NCBI GenBank assembly: GCA_002284615.2
Contig: MU069601.1
Location: forward strand, 1-26,472
DNA: 26,472 nucleotides
Direction of reading: 5' to 3'
Source of the DNA: Dunaliella salina
Lineage: Eukaryota; Chlorophyta; Chlorophyceae; Chlamydomonadales; Dunaliellaceae
Both the position numbers and the translations under genes were made by a program. Positions within the stretch are counted from its first letter, which is position 1. Each line of letters starts with the position of its first letter. The notes under the pieces are model-generated. The model was not told the DNA's origin and searched no databases. It saw only the letters and a program-made list of their open reading frames with translations. This document shows positions 1 to 10,374 of this stretch, piece by piece.

Positions 1-110
1 ACAGTCGCCATGGTCTGGTAGGCTTGTATGCAAAGGAGGTGTCATCTTCCTCACATCACTGGAGGCTGCACCCTGCAGAAAGCAGACCCTTCCCCCCCCC
101 AAATACACCT

Positions 111-889
111 TGTAAGTTCGGATTTCGGTATGGAAGTCTCTAATGAGCGTTGAAATCATTTTAAGGACGTCTCCTTGGATATGCCTGAGGTGTCTTTCAG
201 GGTAAAGAAGTTGTTTGCATATTTGTTCAAGAGAGGTGAGGCTGTCTGACGCAATGTCTGCATATTTGGTCTTGATAGCAGCCGCAATTGCTGCCAATCC
301 AGCTCTAGTGATGGTTTCAGTACTTCCAGCACCGTCAGGTTCTACAAAGTCCTTGCTATCAGTGGACGGGCAGTAGACGCCTGCTCCAATTTCTTGCTTA
401 CCGTTATGGACAAGGCAGCTGCCATCTGTGTATGCCCATGTTCTCCAGTCAGCAACTTTGAGAGTTAGAATAGCACTGGATTGGCTGGACACCAAGTCTG
501 TATCTTGAACAATTATGTGTGGATTTTTAGAGTGTTTGGAGGCGTGCTGTTTGTTAAATGGGAGGCGTTCCAGTTTATTGAAACCTGGCATGTGAGCATG
601 CATGGGAATTAGGACAGGGTGGCTGCTGACATTCGTCAGCTTCCACTCTGTAGCTTCTTTCGGATCTCCTAGCCAGTCTTTGTTATGGTTGTTGAGATGA
701 ACTCGAGCTGCAGTGTTCCAAACAGCAAAGACACAAAGGTTTCAGGTATGCTGAGGTAGAGGTATCTCTTGGTTAGGACAGGATTGAGGGGCACTGTAAC
801 CAAGTTTTTTGCGAGGTATGGTGCCGAGGTAGTAACAGAGGTGGGGGTAGGCAGTGACAAGTTTGGAGTAGGGGTTGGTTATCACTCTA
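111..889 (-). mobile_element. Retroelement copy A: truncated at both ends, RNase H remnant
   Basis: On the minus strand this is a close inverted copy of 11886-12672 (copy B). It starts inside the methyltransferase-like domain (N-P-Y-S motif), passes the V-W-N-T-A-A-R block and enters RNase H (A-Y-T-D-G-S). It stops abruptly at the codons Y-K-V, where the sequence at about 111 no longer matches, so the distal S-H-A-G and A-D-A motifs are missing. The RNase H glutamate codon is GGA (R-A-G-L instead of R-A-E-L), a change shared with copy F. Reading frames are broken, for example around 640-780. It is a dead fragment; no product is expected. Confidence 0.85.
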
Positions 890-920
890 ACCTCATCTGG
901 TCTATTCTTTGATAAGGTTT

Positions 921-959
921 ACAAATTGTTCAATAGTAAACCTTGTAATCTTCAAAGGA
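921..959 (-). repeat. Single fragment of the 21-kb tandem repeat
   Basis: About 39 bases here, read on the minus strand, match the repeat unit near 21070-21108 with only a few differences. It lies about 30 bases from the 5' boundary of copy A. The same repeat abuts the 3' end of copy F, so it is a dispersed sequence. Confidence 0.6.
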
Positions 960-1399
960 TCTCAAAGTAGGTCAGCATGGGCATGATAGCAAAACCTCCT
1001 CTTGCATGTATGTTCTGGGTGCATATTTTTTGACATTGCTCAACCTGGCCGCCACTGACTGAGTCGGACTGCACATGCAGTGCATGCCTCATGTCATTGG
1101 CGCATTGTGAGGTGACATTGCTGTATGGGCCACACTCCTACAACCATAGAGACACACAAGCAACTTAAGCTGACTATCAGACTCAGCCTGGTTGCTTCCA
1201 TTTTGTTCTCGTTGTCATATGACCTTTTGGGGATCACTCACGGATGCGAAAGAACTTACCTTGTTCTTGCTACCAGCCTCCAAGCTGCACAACATCACAA
1301 AATAGAAAAGCAGGGCCCCCGATGAAACTCACACAAATCAGACTTTCCTATCACAAATCAACCACTCAAAGAAATCCCGTTGAAAGCGCTAATCAAGGT
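960..1399. other. No recognisable gene
   Basis: Short ORFs of 66-88 codons occur on the plus strand but have no recognisable domain or coding signature. I see only unclassified AT-moderate sequence between copy A and the 3' end of copy C. Confidence 0.5.
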
Positions 1400-1866
1400 G
1401 AAGAAAAAGTAAAAGTCAAAGTCTGCGCTGGACACAACAAGCGTGCATTATGGAAAGACCCAACAGTCAGCGCTGAAACTAACAGTGAGCCTTACCAACG
1501 AAAGCTATGAGCAGCCCAGCAAATGTGGGTCGGGCAGGTCGACAGCCATCCATCCAGCTGCGCGCCTCGCTGCCCTGTACGCAGCCCAACCCGCAGCCCC
1601 CTCCCATATACCCCCATTGCTTTTGTTGCTGAATTGGATGGCATTTTGGTGTTGTTGGCATTTGTTAGGGTCTTTACAGCATGAAAGTGGAGTTCTTTTG
1701 CAGTTTTGTGGGCTTTTTCTTTGGTTAGGCCAAGTTTGCAGAGGGGATCAATAGCGTAGGGATGAAGATGGTTCCCGAAACTCCAATTGATATGGTGTGC
1801 AATGTGATTCTGTTATTGCGGTGTGTGCCCCTAAGAGATTTTGTGCGTAAGCTCTCCATGGTGTGT

Positions 1867-2412
1867 TTATGCTGATTTTGTGCTGTGGAGTGTTTGTTCA
1901 GGTTCGGTGCCAGAGCAAAATTGTAGCTCAATGACGTGGATATCTCTGTCTCTGGGATTCATATTTTGCGGGTGATGTGTGGAATTTCTGCCTTCAAGGG
2001 GCATATTTATAATGCCATCAGGGCAACTGAGCTGTGCGTTTGGTGGTTGTCTGGAAAGAAACAGCCAATGTGGAATGTTTTGGTGGAAACTGTTTGGGAT
2101 CTCCATCCTCAGGGAGCAGAGCCTCTCTGTATTGCATGCATCTGTAGAGACAACAAAAGATCCATGGCCTCCTTTGCTGATTGCTTCACTGCAGGTGCTG
2201 GGCGCTTGACGATGGCGATTTACGTTCATTCTGTTTATCTCTAGGTGGGTGCATTTGAGTAGGGTATGAGAGGTGCTATCAGGTGCGCCACAAAGAGGGC
2301 AAGGAGAAGGCCTAGGGTGGCCACTGAAGCGTCTGGCATGTTTGCCATTGAACAGGGTGTCTGTTCGACATTTGAGGACTTTGGTCTGTTCTTTAAGAGT
2401 CACAGATTTCAT
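1867..2412 (-). pseudogene. Zinc knuckle plus PD-(D/E)xK nuclease domain of copy C
   Basis: This is the longest open segment of copy C (181 codons). It begins with the family block C-R-T-D-T-L-F-N, followed by a C-P-L-C...H....C zinc knuckle. A degenerate restriction-like endonuclease follows: C-P-D-G-I-I supplies the first acidic residue and H-V-I-E-L-Q-F-C the second. The lysine of the E-x-K triad is Gln here, so I expect loss of cleavage. The C-terminal part carries I-G-V-S-G-T-I, the equivalent of the family's G-V-G-G-T-I. In R2-like non-LTR elements such a knuckle plus nuclease makes the target-site nick. The segment is open but not an independent gene, because it is the 3' part of a larger broken ORF. 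Confidence 0.7.
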
Positions 2413-2589
2413 TTGCCAGAAATCAAGTTAGTAATTAGTAATGCCAGAAGGCATTACTTATTCTAAAATTCTAATTCTAATTCTTGGAGGTTTGAAAGGG
2501 GCGAGGGTTCTGTATGAGAGCTGTTTTTTTGTGACAGATGCAGCAAGCCAATAGAAGTGGAAGAAAGGAGTTTCCGCCTGGTTAAGTGA

Positions 2590-3045
2590 GGTGTCAGCTT
2601 CATCAGGTAACATAGCAGCTTGAAGTGCAAGAGCGTCCGCGCCTTCATTACCAAGGATACCACTGTGTGATTTTACCTTGTAGGAGTGCACAGGGCTCTC
2701 TGTAGGACAAATGCAAGTTATAATCTCTTTGAGTAATGGTGCCTATAAGTGCGTGGACATATCCATGAATTTGAGGATCAGGTTTCTAATCTCTGATTCA
2801 GTGCTGAAGAACTGTCAGTTGCACTTGAAGTGTGCCTCTGCTGTAGAGCTGGTGGAAATATCTGATCTATCAATCCTATATGTGGGTCCATGGCCCTTAA
2901 AATTTATTGGGCAGGAGATGGTTTCAGAGGAGAAGATGTCTTCCAGGATTAAAACTGATGCTCCTGCCTGCTGCATATTCCTGTTATCTGAGTTTATGAC
3001 ACTGCCATCTGTAAATGTTAGGTGTCGCCAGCTTGGGATCCTTGG
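2590..3045 (-). pseudogene. RNase H domain remnant of copy C
   Basis: On the minus strand L-T-F-T-D-G-S (about 3025-3000) gives the first catalytic aspartate. S-S-T-A-E-A near 2840 can supply the glutamate, and Y-K-V-K-S-H-S-G-I-L-G-N-E-G-A-D (about 2675-2620) gives the last His/Asp block. At least one in-frame stop lies between the second and last motif. RNase H removes the RNA strand of RNA:DNA hybrids during retrotransposition. The sequence is clearly more diverged from B than A or F are. Confidence 0.7.
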
Positions 3046-3463
3046 TTGTAGGGGTTGCAGGTATGGTTGTATGTTAGGTCTGAAGGGTTATTTTGGCTGC
3101 AGACTTCGACAAGGTTGTGTGTGTCATGATGCAAAAGTACAAATCTTTTCCTCCATGCGCTAGGTGCTTTAACACAAGAGGGGAGTGTTTTGTTCATCTG
3201 CAATCTGTTGGCTGTTTTTATGACGACATTTTTCTCCAGGAATTTCATGTCATGAATTCTCGAGCCATTTTGCTTTAGTAAGGAAGAGACTTTGTTTTCC
3301 TGCATTGTTCCAAATGGCAATTAGCTGCACATGTCTCATTTTTCAGGAGGAGCGAGAGGAAGAAAGTTTGTCTGGGGGTGTTGGAATGTGAAATCTCCTG
3401 TGGGAAACTTGGCAAGGACTGTGGCATGGTCCGGGTAGCAAGTGAATCAGCGCATTTATTTTT

Positions 3464-3730
3464 TCATGGTCCATCCCATCTGGCTGGGGAGGAGCATGAA
3501 GGCAACGGTTGGGGTAGTAGTGCAATCGATTGAAGACAGGGCATGCATGACAATGTATAGATGAATTTGTCGTCATAGGCAGGGTGGCAACAGGAGAAGC
3601 CTGTGAATTTGGTCCCAAACATATCAGTGTTGGCCCCAAAAACTATGTCACGATCAAAAGGGCTCCAGTATGCTTTGAAGTGGGTGTCATAGTCAAGGGG
3701 GTTCACAAGTTTTTTTCTTGTGTAATAGGC
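3464..3730 (-). pseudogene. PCIF1-like methyltransferase-fold domain of copy C
   Basis: The translated segment contains, in order, N-P-L-D-Y, F-K-A-Y-W-S, V-F-G-A and G-F-S-C-C-H-P-A-Y-D-D (H-P-A-Y at about 3586-3575). The order and spacing resemble the PCIF1 family, where A-S-P-L-N, Y-C-S, F-G-S, an N-P-P-F catalytic motif and a P-x-W block follow one another. Here N-P-P-F is replaced by H-P-A-Y. The first 13 or so codons of the open frame are antisense to copy H and do not belong. The family assignment is inference from motif order; the domain is truncated upstream. Confidence 0.5.
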
Positions 3731-3751
3731 GCATGGCATGTGAGGGCTCTC

Positions 3752-4520
3752 CTGGATCAGGGCATACAAGTCCCTGCAAACACGTCAAGAGCCATTCCAG
3801 ACTGGGTTTTTTCTGATGGTACTGGCTCCCCTGCCCGGCACCAAACCCACCCTGACGCTATCTTTGTGCACCCTCTTTCAGGCAGACAAACTCACATTGA
3901 TCCTTCCAAGATCCGTCCTCAAGACAGGGACATACATCTTGTTGAACTAAAATTCTGTCCCGATCGGTTGCGACACAAACCCCTCCATCACTCTAGACCG
4001 TGCAGTGACCCAACATTCCCCCGCCATAACCAGACTCAAAACCCGTAGCTCAAGAAATCCAAACAGCTGTCCTGCAGGAATAACAAAGTGACTTTACACA
4101 TCATCTTAATTGGTGTGGGTGGCACAATTTGCAACGATTATGCAATTACACCTCTCATAAATCTGGGCCTGACCAAACAAAAAGCTCAATTGCTAGCATC
4201 CCAGCTTAGGGACCATGACATCCAAAGATTATCCACCATCATTAGCACTAGACATGCACTTTGCCTTCAGGGGGCTTCTGGGAGGGGGTTTTCTGGGCGT
4301 GCGGTGGCGGAGGACGGGAGAAGGAGAGTCTGGGCGTCCAGAGGCATGGCGAGCAACCCTCCAGATCCTTATTAGATCTGTTTTTAGCTTTCTCCTAGGC
4401 TGGCTGTGTCTAGTGTAGGTTCTGAAGGCATTCTGGTGAGGCCTCTAGCTTTCCAGTTAGAAGACCCTCCCTTAACGCACGCGGCCTTGGGCTTGCGTAG
4501 ACTTTCCTTTTTTTCACATC
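3752..4520 (+). mobile_element. Retroelement copy H: 5'-truncated nuclease and 3' end
   Basis: The copy begins at the family block L-L-D-Q-G-I-Q-V-P and continues to a C/T-rich tract near 4510. It is an inverted near-copy of 6425-7200 (copy I), with long runs of identity in the last 270 bases. The nuclease shows H-P-D-A-I-F-V at about 3863 and I-H-L-V-E-L-K-F-C at about 3935, so the PD...ExK residues are intact. The tail has G-V-G-G-T-I (about 4117) and ends N-P-P-D-P-Y at 4372. The frame shifts between 4048 and 4088. The abrupt 5' start against oppositely oriented copy C is typical of a truncated LINE-type insertion. Confidence 0.8.
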
Positions 4521-5375
4521 AGCACCATAGAAGGAACTGTACTACACTGACGCGTGCATCCTTCAAGGGGACATGCACCATGTACGCCACACACATGGCA
4601 GGGAAAAAGGATGTCCATCATATACGCTGCTCTTTTCAATTGTCCTTCCAAATTTGACCTACCGCCAAAGATGCAGACCCCTTACTTGAGGCTTTCTCCC
4701 CACAGCACAGCATGTAACCGGGCACCGTGACTTTTTTCCTGATCCTTCCCGCGTTCTACCTGGTGCAGCAACAATGTGACATCAACGTCAACGGTGGGAA
4801 GAAGAGTTGCCACGGTGCTCTAGACAACGCTCTGGAGCCTGGTCAAACCCTCGTTTGGGCCAACTAGCGCACCCGGCTCTTAAGCGATTATGCAGATGTG
4901 TTTGGATATTTTCGTTATCCCTCGCTCCAGGGAACCTGAGGATGGCTCGTCTATCTTAGATACCTTGCTCGTTCTCATCTCTGTACATGAGCCTTCCACT
5001 GCTCTGCACGGCCCCCTTAAAAGCTTTAATCGACAGTATGTCAAGTTTGAAAGCCTGAGGTGCAGTGAGTGGGCCACAATGACCTGGTGTGAAACTGGTA
5101 AACCAATGCCCTGCGGGCATCGCCTCTGAAGGGGGAATTTGCCAAAAATCCAACAGACCCTGAAAAGCTTCTTGCTTAGCAGAGGCTAGGCCTGTAAGCC
5201 TCTAGTGTGGCCCAATACACACTGTATGAAACAGCAACTGTCTTGACACAAATTTGGTTTTTAAGAACCATGCCATCAGATTAAACGTTACACTCAAATG
5301 TCATTGACCTAGTCTAGGTCTGTGAGCCTCAGCGCCAGTGGTGAGGACATATTTCTTTCATGTTAGGCTTTTTGG
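4521..5375. other. No recognisable gene
   Basis: Only short overlapping ORFs (65-83 codons) on both strands, none with a recognisable motif. No tRNA, repeat or element end was found between copies H and L. Confidence 0.5.
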
Positions 5376-5580
5376 TCTAGAAAAGGAAAGAAAAGAAAAC
5401 TAAGCAGGCAGTGAAAACACTCCCCACATCAATTAAGGAAAAGAGGATACCAAAAGCCAAGACACCGTATATCCCCTTCACCAAAAGAGAGATGAGGAAA
5501 AAGTCAATGGGGATCAGGAGGGTTACTGACAGAGCCGGTGCCTGACCTTGTTGATGAGAGGCTTTGGTCTTCCCTGCAAC
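5376..5580 (-). mobile_element. Retroelement 3'-end fragment L
   Basis: On the minus strand this matches the end of copies D and B: the H-Q-Q-G-Q-A coding tail, a 3' UTR with a conserved block reading TTGATG-TGGGGAGTGT, and a terminal TTTTCTTTTC-like tract at about 5376-5400. Only the last 200 bases of the element are present. This is what strong 5' truncation during target-primed reverse transcription leaves. Confidence 0.75.
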
Positions 5581-5989
5581 ATGTTGTACAAGTTGCATGC
5601 AGATGGACCTGGGCTTGTGTGCTATGAAAGAAATGACTAATTCTCCTTTTCTTTCAACATTGAGTGGCACGTAAATAGGCTCATGTCGGTCTGGGCATAG
5701 CACCCACTGCCAGCAAAGGTAGATATGGCTTGTTTCTTGCAGCTATGGATGCATGCCAAAGTGGCAGGCATGAAAGCCTGGAGTATCCCGAGATGTCCCT
5801 GACTGAAATCTTCCCTTGTAGTTCAGGCGCCTCATCCAGACACCATGCTGCCCTGATGCTGTCTCTGAACACTCCAGCCTGTCCACTCCTCCCACCATCT
5901 CCTGTGGGTGTTTTTGGAGGAAAGCCCCAAAACTCAGCGCTGGCAAAGTTTTGAAGAAAGTCCCACCAATTTGCGCAGCATGGAGCTAC
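5581..5989. other. No recognisable gene
   Basis: A 169-codon minus-strand ORF spans 5681-6190, but its distal part overlaps fragment G and the remainder has no motif I can name. I do not call it a gene. Confidence 0.4.
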
Positions 5990-6270
5990 AAAACGGACGT
6001 ATATGTAGATCCAGCAGGTTGTCAGCAATCTTGCAGCCTTGCGTCTTGTCCTCATTGAAGCAGCCCATCCGGCATTCTTCTCCCCCCCTTCTTTCCCCAT
6101 TGCTTGGATTGCTAAACTGGATGGCATGCTTAGTGCTAGATTCTTTTGTTTGGGTCTAAGGGGAAGCACAACACTCGACTTAGGTTGCAAGCTTGAGGGC
6201 CTTCTTCTTCGGCTCAGCCAAGCCTACTCTGTCTCCAGAGACTACACCATCAAACCTTTCATCAATTGGA
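5990..6270 (-). mobile_element. Retroelement C-terminal fragment G
   Basis: The stretch resembles the C-terminal tail of copy C: bases 6090-6240 parallel 1615-1745, including the GGATTGCTAAACTGGATGGCAT-like block (minus-strand codons C-H-P-I/M-P-S). It is diverged and short, with no zinc knuckle or nuclease motif left. Its boundaries are approximate. Confidence 0.5.
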
Positions 6271-6424
6271 CTAGCCTGGAGGAAGAATTGCTGGGAGCAT
6301 GGCAGTGGATAGTGGGGGAGAGGATCTGGGCTTTGAGGAGCAAGGCTGACAAATCCTTGATACGGAGAGAAGGAAAACGGAGCTAAGAAGCTTCCTAGTC
6401 TTAAGGTAGAAAAGACCACGATAA

Positions 6425-7386
6425 ATGTCTACAAAAGAGAAGAAAAGAAAAGTCTACGCCAGCCAAAGCCGCGTGCATTAAGGGAAGTTCCTCTAACTGG
6501 AAAGCTAGAGGCCTCATCAGAAGGCCCTCAGAACCAACACTAGACACAGCTAGCCTAGGAGAGATCCAGGAACAGACCAAATGGGGATCCGGAGGGTTGC
6601 TCGCCATGCCTCTGGACGCCCAGACTCTCCTTCTCCCATGCTCCGCTGCCGTGCGCCCAGAAAACCCCCTCCCAGAAGCCCCCTGAGAGCAATGAGCGTG
6701 CCTTGTATTTTTGATAGTGGTTAATCTTTAGACGGCATGGTCCCTAAGCTTAGCTGCTAGTGATTATTTGACTTTTTGCTTAGTAACGCCCAGATCTGTA
6801 AGGGGTGTAATTGTATACTCATTGTGAATGGTAGCGGCCGCACCAATTAAGATGACGTGTAAAGTCACTTTGCTATCCCTGTTTGGAGCAGCAAGTTTTG
6901 AGTCTGGTTATGGTGTGAGACCTTTGGGTCACTGCACGTTCTAGAGTGATGGAGAGGTTTGTGTCGGGACAGAATTTTAGTTCAACAAGATATACGTCCC
7001 TGTCTTGAGGACAGATCTTGGAAGGATCGAGGTGAGCTTGTCTGCCTGGAAGAGGGCGCACAAAGATAGCATCAGGGTGGGATTGGTGCCGGACAGGGGA
7101 GCCAGTACCATTAGGGAAAACCCAGTCTGGAATAGCTCTTGATATCTCTCCAGGGACTTGTATGCCCTGATCCAGGAGTCTCTCGTTACTGCAGCCATCC
7201 ATACCAATAAGGGATGAGCCGTACCGGCCTTTGCTTAGGGATTTTACACAAAGACTTAGGGCTGCATTGTGCCTGTTGGTGTGCATCCCGCTCATTGTTG
7301 AGTTTGTACACCTGAGGAGTATGTGGTCAATGTGGTCCATATCATCACAAAATGGGCATCTCCCAGAACTAGAGAAGTTGAATTTG
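6425..7386 (-). mobile_element. Retroelement copy I, 3' half (zinc knuckle, nuclease, 3' UTR)
   Basis: The 3' half of an element whose 5' half I place at 15245-15390. It starts at codons H-A-F-K-F-N, exactly where the family reads K-H-A-V-R-F after T-L-Y-N-Q. It continues through the C-P-F-C...H....C knuckle, the nuclease and the 3' UTR to a C/T tract at 6425-6450. It abuts the 3' C/T tail of copy D at 7387-7400, which fits insertion of D/E into I. Its last 270 bases are close to those of copy H in inverted orientation. Confidence 0.75.
6873..7345 (-). pseudogene. Zinc knuckle and PD-(D/E)xK nuclease of copy I
   Basis: About 155 codons open on the minus strand. C-P-F-C just upstream of the open frame, followed by a spaced His and Cys, forms the zinc knuckle. 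The nuclease core shows S-H-P-D-A-I-F-V and V-Y-L-V-E-L-K-F-C-P-D, with all three catalytic-type residues (D, E, K) kept. The protein is 5' truncated by the D/E insertion and ends at a stop in the segment corresponding to the G-V-G-G-T-I tail. It is not a functional gene, but it is one of the best preserved nuclease cores here. Confidence 0.7.
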
Positions 7387-8026
7387 AACGCATGAAAGAA
7401 AGAAAAACTACTCAGGCAGTGAAGACACTCCCCACATCATATAAGGGGATACCTGGGGCCAAAACACCGTATAACCCCTTCACCAAGAGAGAGCAAAAGA
7501 AAGAAGTCAGTGAGGATCAAGAGGATTACTAGCAGTAGCTCGTGCCTGACCTTGGTGATGAGAGTTGGAAAAGGTTTTCTCAAGAGCGCGTTTAGTGCTA
7601 GCAAGTCTGTAAGCATACTGGACAGAATGGGCGTGAAGCTTCCGAGCAAGCTTGGTGGCCTTGCAAGTGTCAAGGCCAAGCTCCTTAGAGGCTCCAATGT
7701 GTGTGGGGTGTAGAGGACTCTCCCCACGCCTAACAGGATAGTATAAAGGGTGACTTGAGCTGAGGCCCTTGAGAGGTGACGACAAAGGTTGTGGTGCTGC
7801 TGCTTGGAGGCCTCTAACTGGCTGTTGGGCCGGGTGTCTTCACAGTATTTGACTTATACAAGATGGATGTGTCCTTGTCGTGGGAGGAGCTGACTAGGGT
7901 CTTGGGACTTGAAAGTGGGTGAAGTGGCGGTGGCTGGCGCTGAGTCCTCCCTGTTACTCCCGTGCCCCCCCTGCATTTCTCAATTGACAATGGGATTTGA
8001 CCTGGGCGCTCTTTTCAGAGGAACAA

Positions 8027-8545
8027 CTAATAGAGCATTGGGCTGACTGAAAGTGAGCCTATCTTTATCAGGGAAGGGGCAGGGAACGTATACTTAGGGA
8101 GGGGCTTAGTTGCTTGTTCTGGGATCTGAAGGTCTTTAAAAGCAAGACGGTCTGTTCTGCCAATGTCCATGGAGGCAATACCTGCCCCAAGAGGGCCTTT
8201 GCTAATAGTTTCTAGGAGGATTCTGCTGACAATAATGCGTCGCTCAGTGACCATACCGGACATGGTTGAATTTTTACATCCTGATAAGATGTGGAGGGCA
8301 CTGTCAAGTTCCCCACAGAGGGGGCAATGTAGGTTGGTGGAAATTTTGAAGCGCACTGCGTGTTTTTGATTAAAGAGGGTACCTGTACGGTATTTAAAAA
8401 TGTTTTGCCTCATTTTAAAAGAGAGTGTTGACATGGTCCAGAATGCATTACAGATATTTTTGTGGACGTTGGGGAGTAGACTTTGATAGAGGGGGTAGTA
8501 TCCTGTATTGGTGTTGGCCTTTCCAAGTCTGTGCTTTGAGTTCAT
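8027..8545 (-). pseudogene. Zinc-knuckle region of copy D
   Basis: 172 codons open on the minus strand. They hold the conserved approach block M-N-S-K-H-R-L-G-K-A-N-T and K-Y-R-T-G-T-L-F-N-Q-K-H-A-V-R-F, then C-P-L-C-G-E-L-D-S-A-L-H-I-L-S-G-C, a C-x2-C-x7-H-x4-C zinc knuckle. The frame terminates just at the nuclease P-D motif, which is mutated to P-N in the next frame. In R2-like elements this knuckle contacts nucleic acid next to the nuclease. It is a fragment of the larger broken ORF. Confidence 0.7.
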
Positions 8546-8706
8546 GTGTCTCCGTAGAGCATCATGAAGGTTGGAGAAGTGTTTAAGCTTTACGGCTGGT
8601 GGTATAGGGCATCTGGAAGTATTTGCATGAATGCAGGAAGCTTCCTCATAGGCAAGCCAAAAGGTGTCATGAAATGGATTGCCTGCAGTGTTTGCACAAG
8701 GAAAGG

Positions 8707-8966
8707 TTATGTCTGCAAAGGTGTCGTTGTTCTGGACATGGCCTGATGCTTAGCAATGGTATCTGTGCATTCATTGCCGGCAATTCCAGTGTGAGATTTA
8801 ACCTTATAAAAATGAATGGGGTATGGCGAGTTTTGCATGAGCTGTACGATTATTTTGAGGATGTGGCCTTGGACATGCTGGCGATGAAGTTCTGGGTATG
8901 GTATTCTTTCTGATTTGCTCCAGTGAAGGAAGGCTATCAGTGGCACAGCCATAATCCCTAGCCTTG
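8707..8966 (-). pseudogene. RNase H C-terminal half of copy D
   Basis: An open minus-strand segment carrying H-F-Y-K-V-K-S-H-T-G-I-A-G-N-E-C and T-D-T-I-A-K, the last catalytic block of RNase H. The A-T-D-S-L motif lies in a neighbouring frame at about 8935. The first residues of the 95-codon open frame (8994-8967) are encoded by the inserted copy B, so that frame is chimeric. The other half of this domain is at 14293-14088. Confidence 0.7.
8959..8966. repeat. Left target-site duplication of copy B (TAGCCTTG)
   Basis: The octamer TAGCCTTG lies immediately before the first base of copy B and recurs at 14088-14095 immediately after its C/T-rich tail. Removing B and one octamer joins the two halves of D/E at the correct place in RNase H. 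Confidence 0.75.
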
Positions 8967-9316
8967 CATACTCTTTTGCAGTAACTCCCTGCACCCCTAC
9001 TGACCTTATTATCTGGGAAGGTTATGATAATCTGCGAAGATTATGATAATTTTGGACTAGGACGCACTTCAATCTGTGTAGAACTTCTATTGAATACCAT
9101 AGACGCCAGGCTTTTTATCTCTCTTCCAGCCTTGAGGACCCTCAGTAAAACACCGTACAGTCAGCCTCAACCTCCTAACTCAGCAGGAAACCTTAGTACT
9201 TCATCTGAAACCTACCTCACCAAATGAGGAGGAACAAATCTGCACATGAAATGTCAGCTCAACTACAACATGCGCGCCCGCCAGCTGACTAGCGTGCATT
9301 CAGCAAGCTACATCTC

Positions 9317-9919
9317 ATGAAAAATGGCACTTGTGTGTTCAAGGAGGAACTAGAGCACATTTGTGAAGCCCTCACCTTGCACAAACCACCTCCTCACAAC
9401 CTCCCTACTCTCATCGCCTGCATTATGTAACCTCTGCTGAATAAGGGAATCAGTGGGCTACACGAGCTTACATCTCGTCGCAAAACTCACGTCATCACAG
9501 TCTCTCAACTTCAGGATAAACACCCCAAGGTGAACAATAAATGTAAAATTGCGCTTAACAGGCTGGCAGCTCTTGTCAACCTTGCTCCACAAGAAGAACT
9601 GAACACATCCTTAATCCAAAAGATCATTGCCTACAAAAATACTGAAGCAAATACCCTCCCAGTTTACCGTCGTGTCAACAACACTCATGCGAGCGGCTTA
9701 CCAACACCAGCATGGGTGGGGAACAGCCTCCCCACACCCAGATTTTCCAACAAGCAACCCCCCAACCCAGCTTCATCCCCCCCACTCAAGCAGTGCCACC
9801 GCCACAGCCTCGTTCCCCATCTTTCTACACCCATGAACACACCGGACGCCGCCTCAGACGTGCAATTAACCATCCTTCTCCCATTAATTGTCCTCGGACA
9901 CAACAAGTTTCAAATGTAA
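9317..9919 (+). pseudogene. N-terminal helical region of copy B
   Basis: The reading frame beginning ATG at 9317 gives an amphipathic region (E-E-L-E-H-I-C-E-A-L) and continues through one in-frame TAA at 9428. It then reads C-K-I-A-L-N-R-L-A-A-L-V-N and runs into proline-rich sequence, where the authentic frame probably changes to that of 9712-10374. No database family is recognisable by eye. By position it is the amino terminus of the element protein. About 270 bases of 5' sequence precede it with no clear ORF. Confidence 0.5.
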
Positions 9920-10374
9920 TGGATATGCAATCACTGGAGGAGCCATCCAGCAAAAAAACTCGCTCCAATGCTACACTCAACATCACTCCCACACAAACAC
10001 TCCACCCCTCTGCGGACAGACTCACTGCAAGCCTGGATACTCTGGCTCCTGCCGTACAAGATACTGCTGCCAAAGGGCCACCCAGCAAACACACATGCTC
10101 AGCATTGAGAAATACCTCTTCTTCCATGTCCCAATTAAGCCAGGCGAGCCCAAATGATAGCAGTTCACATGCTTGTCTGAGCACTGCTCACCATATCCCT
10201 ATACAGCCCAAACCCCCAAGCACTGACCACCAACATCAGACAAATGATTGTCTCAACCCTCAGACACAAACTCTTACTCCGCACAGCCTAGATACTCAAA
10301 GAAACAGACCCAGAAAGAAGAGGCAAAAATTGCTCTGCACGCAGAGATCATTTCCCCAGCCATCCGCTCTCTAA
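9712..10374 (+). pseudogene. Pro/Ser/Thr-rich linker with NLS-like patch, copy B
   Basis: 220 codons open from ATG 9712. Composition is dominated by Pro, Ser, Thr, Gln and His with no globular motif, so it is probably disordered. Near its end, R-N-R-P-R-K-K-R-Q-K (about 10300-10332) looks like a nuclear localisation signal, expected for an element whose protein must reach chromosomal DNA. The frame stops at 10374, and the protein seems to continue in another frame (10248-10628) towards the PHD finger. Confidence 0.5.

Larger units (their letters stand above)
1400..3735 (-). mobile_element. Retroelement copy C (divergent subfamily), methyltransferase-like to 3' tail
   Basis: Reading from 3735 down to 1400 the order is the same as in the other copies: methyltransferase-like domain (about 3730-3400), W-N-N-A-G block (about 3290), RNase H (about 3040-2600), zinc knuckle and PD-(D/E)xK nuclease (2412-1867), C-terminal tail (to about 1490). 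A 3' UTR follows that ends in a C/T-rich tract at about 1400. That 3' end resembles those of copies H and I (GCACG...GTAGACTTT), so C belongs to the second 3'-end class. It is 5' truncated near 3730, where plus-strand copy H begins. Several frameshifts and stops separate the domains. Confidence 0.8.
7387..8966 (-). mobile_element. Retroelement copy D/E, 3' half (RNase H end, knuckle, nuclease, 3' UTR)
   Basis: Read from 8966 down, it starts in RNase H just before A-T-D-S-L, then Y-K-V-K-S-H-T-G-I-A-G-N-E-C-T-D (about 8820-8760), the Zn knuckle (about 8320) and a decayed nuclease. The G-V-G tail, 3' UTR and a TTTC-rich tail follow, ending at 7387. Its 5' half is 14088-15244; copy B separates the halves and an 8-bp repeat TAGCCTTG marks both junctions. 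The nuclease is dead twice over: P-D reads P-N near 8035, and the E of E-x-K is a TAA stop near 7853. Confidence 0.8.

Noticed and set aside
1479..1754. Overlapping ORFs on both strands as small genes
   Set aside because: They fall in the C-terminal tail and 3' UTR of copy C and its antisense.
3464..3769. Start of the C methyltransferase-like ORF at 3769
   Set aside because: The first 13 or so residues are antisense to copy H; family similarity begins at T-R-K-K near 3720.
5681..6190. 169-codon minus-strand ORF as a gene
   Set aside because: Its distal part is retroelement fragment G and the rest has no recognisable domain or splice context.
8707..8994. 95-codon ORF as a stand-alone gene
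   Set aside because: It crosses the B/D junction at 8966 and mixes two elements.
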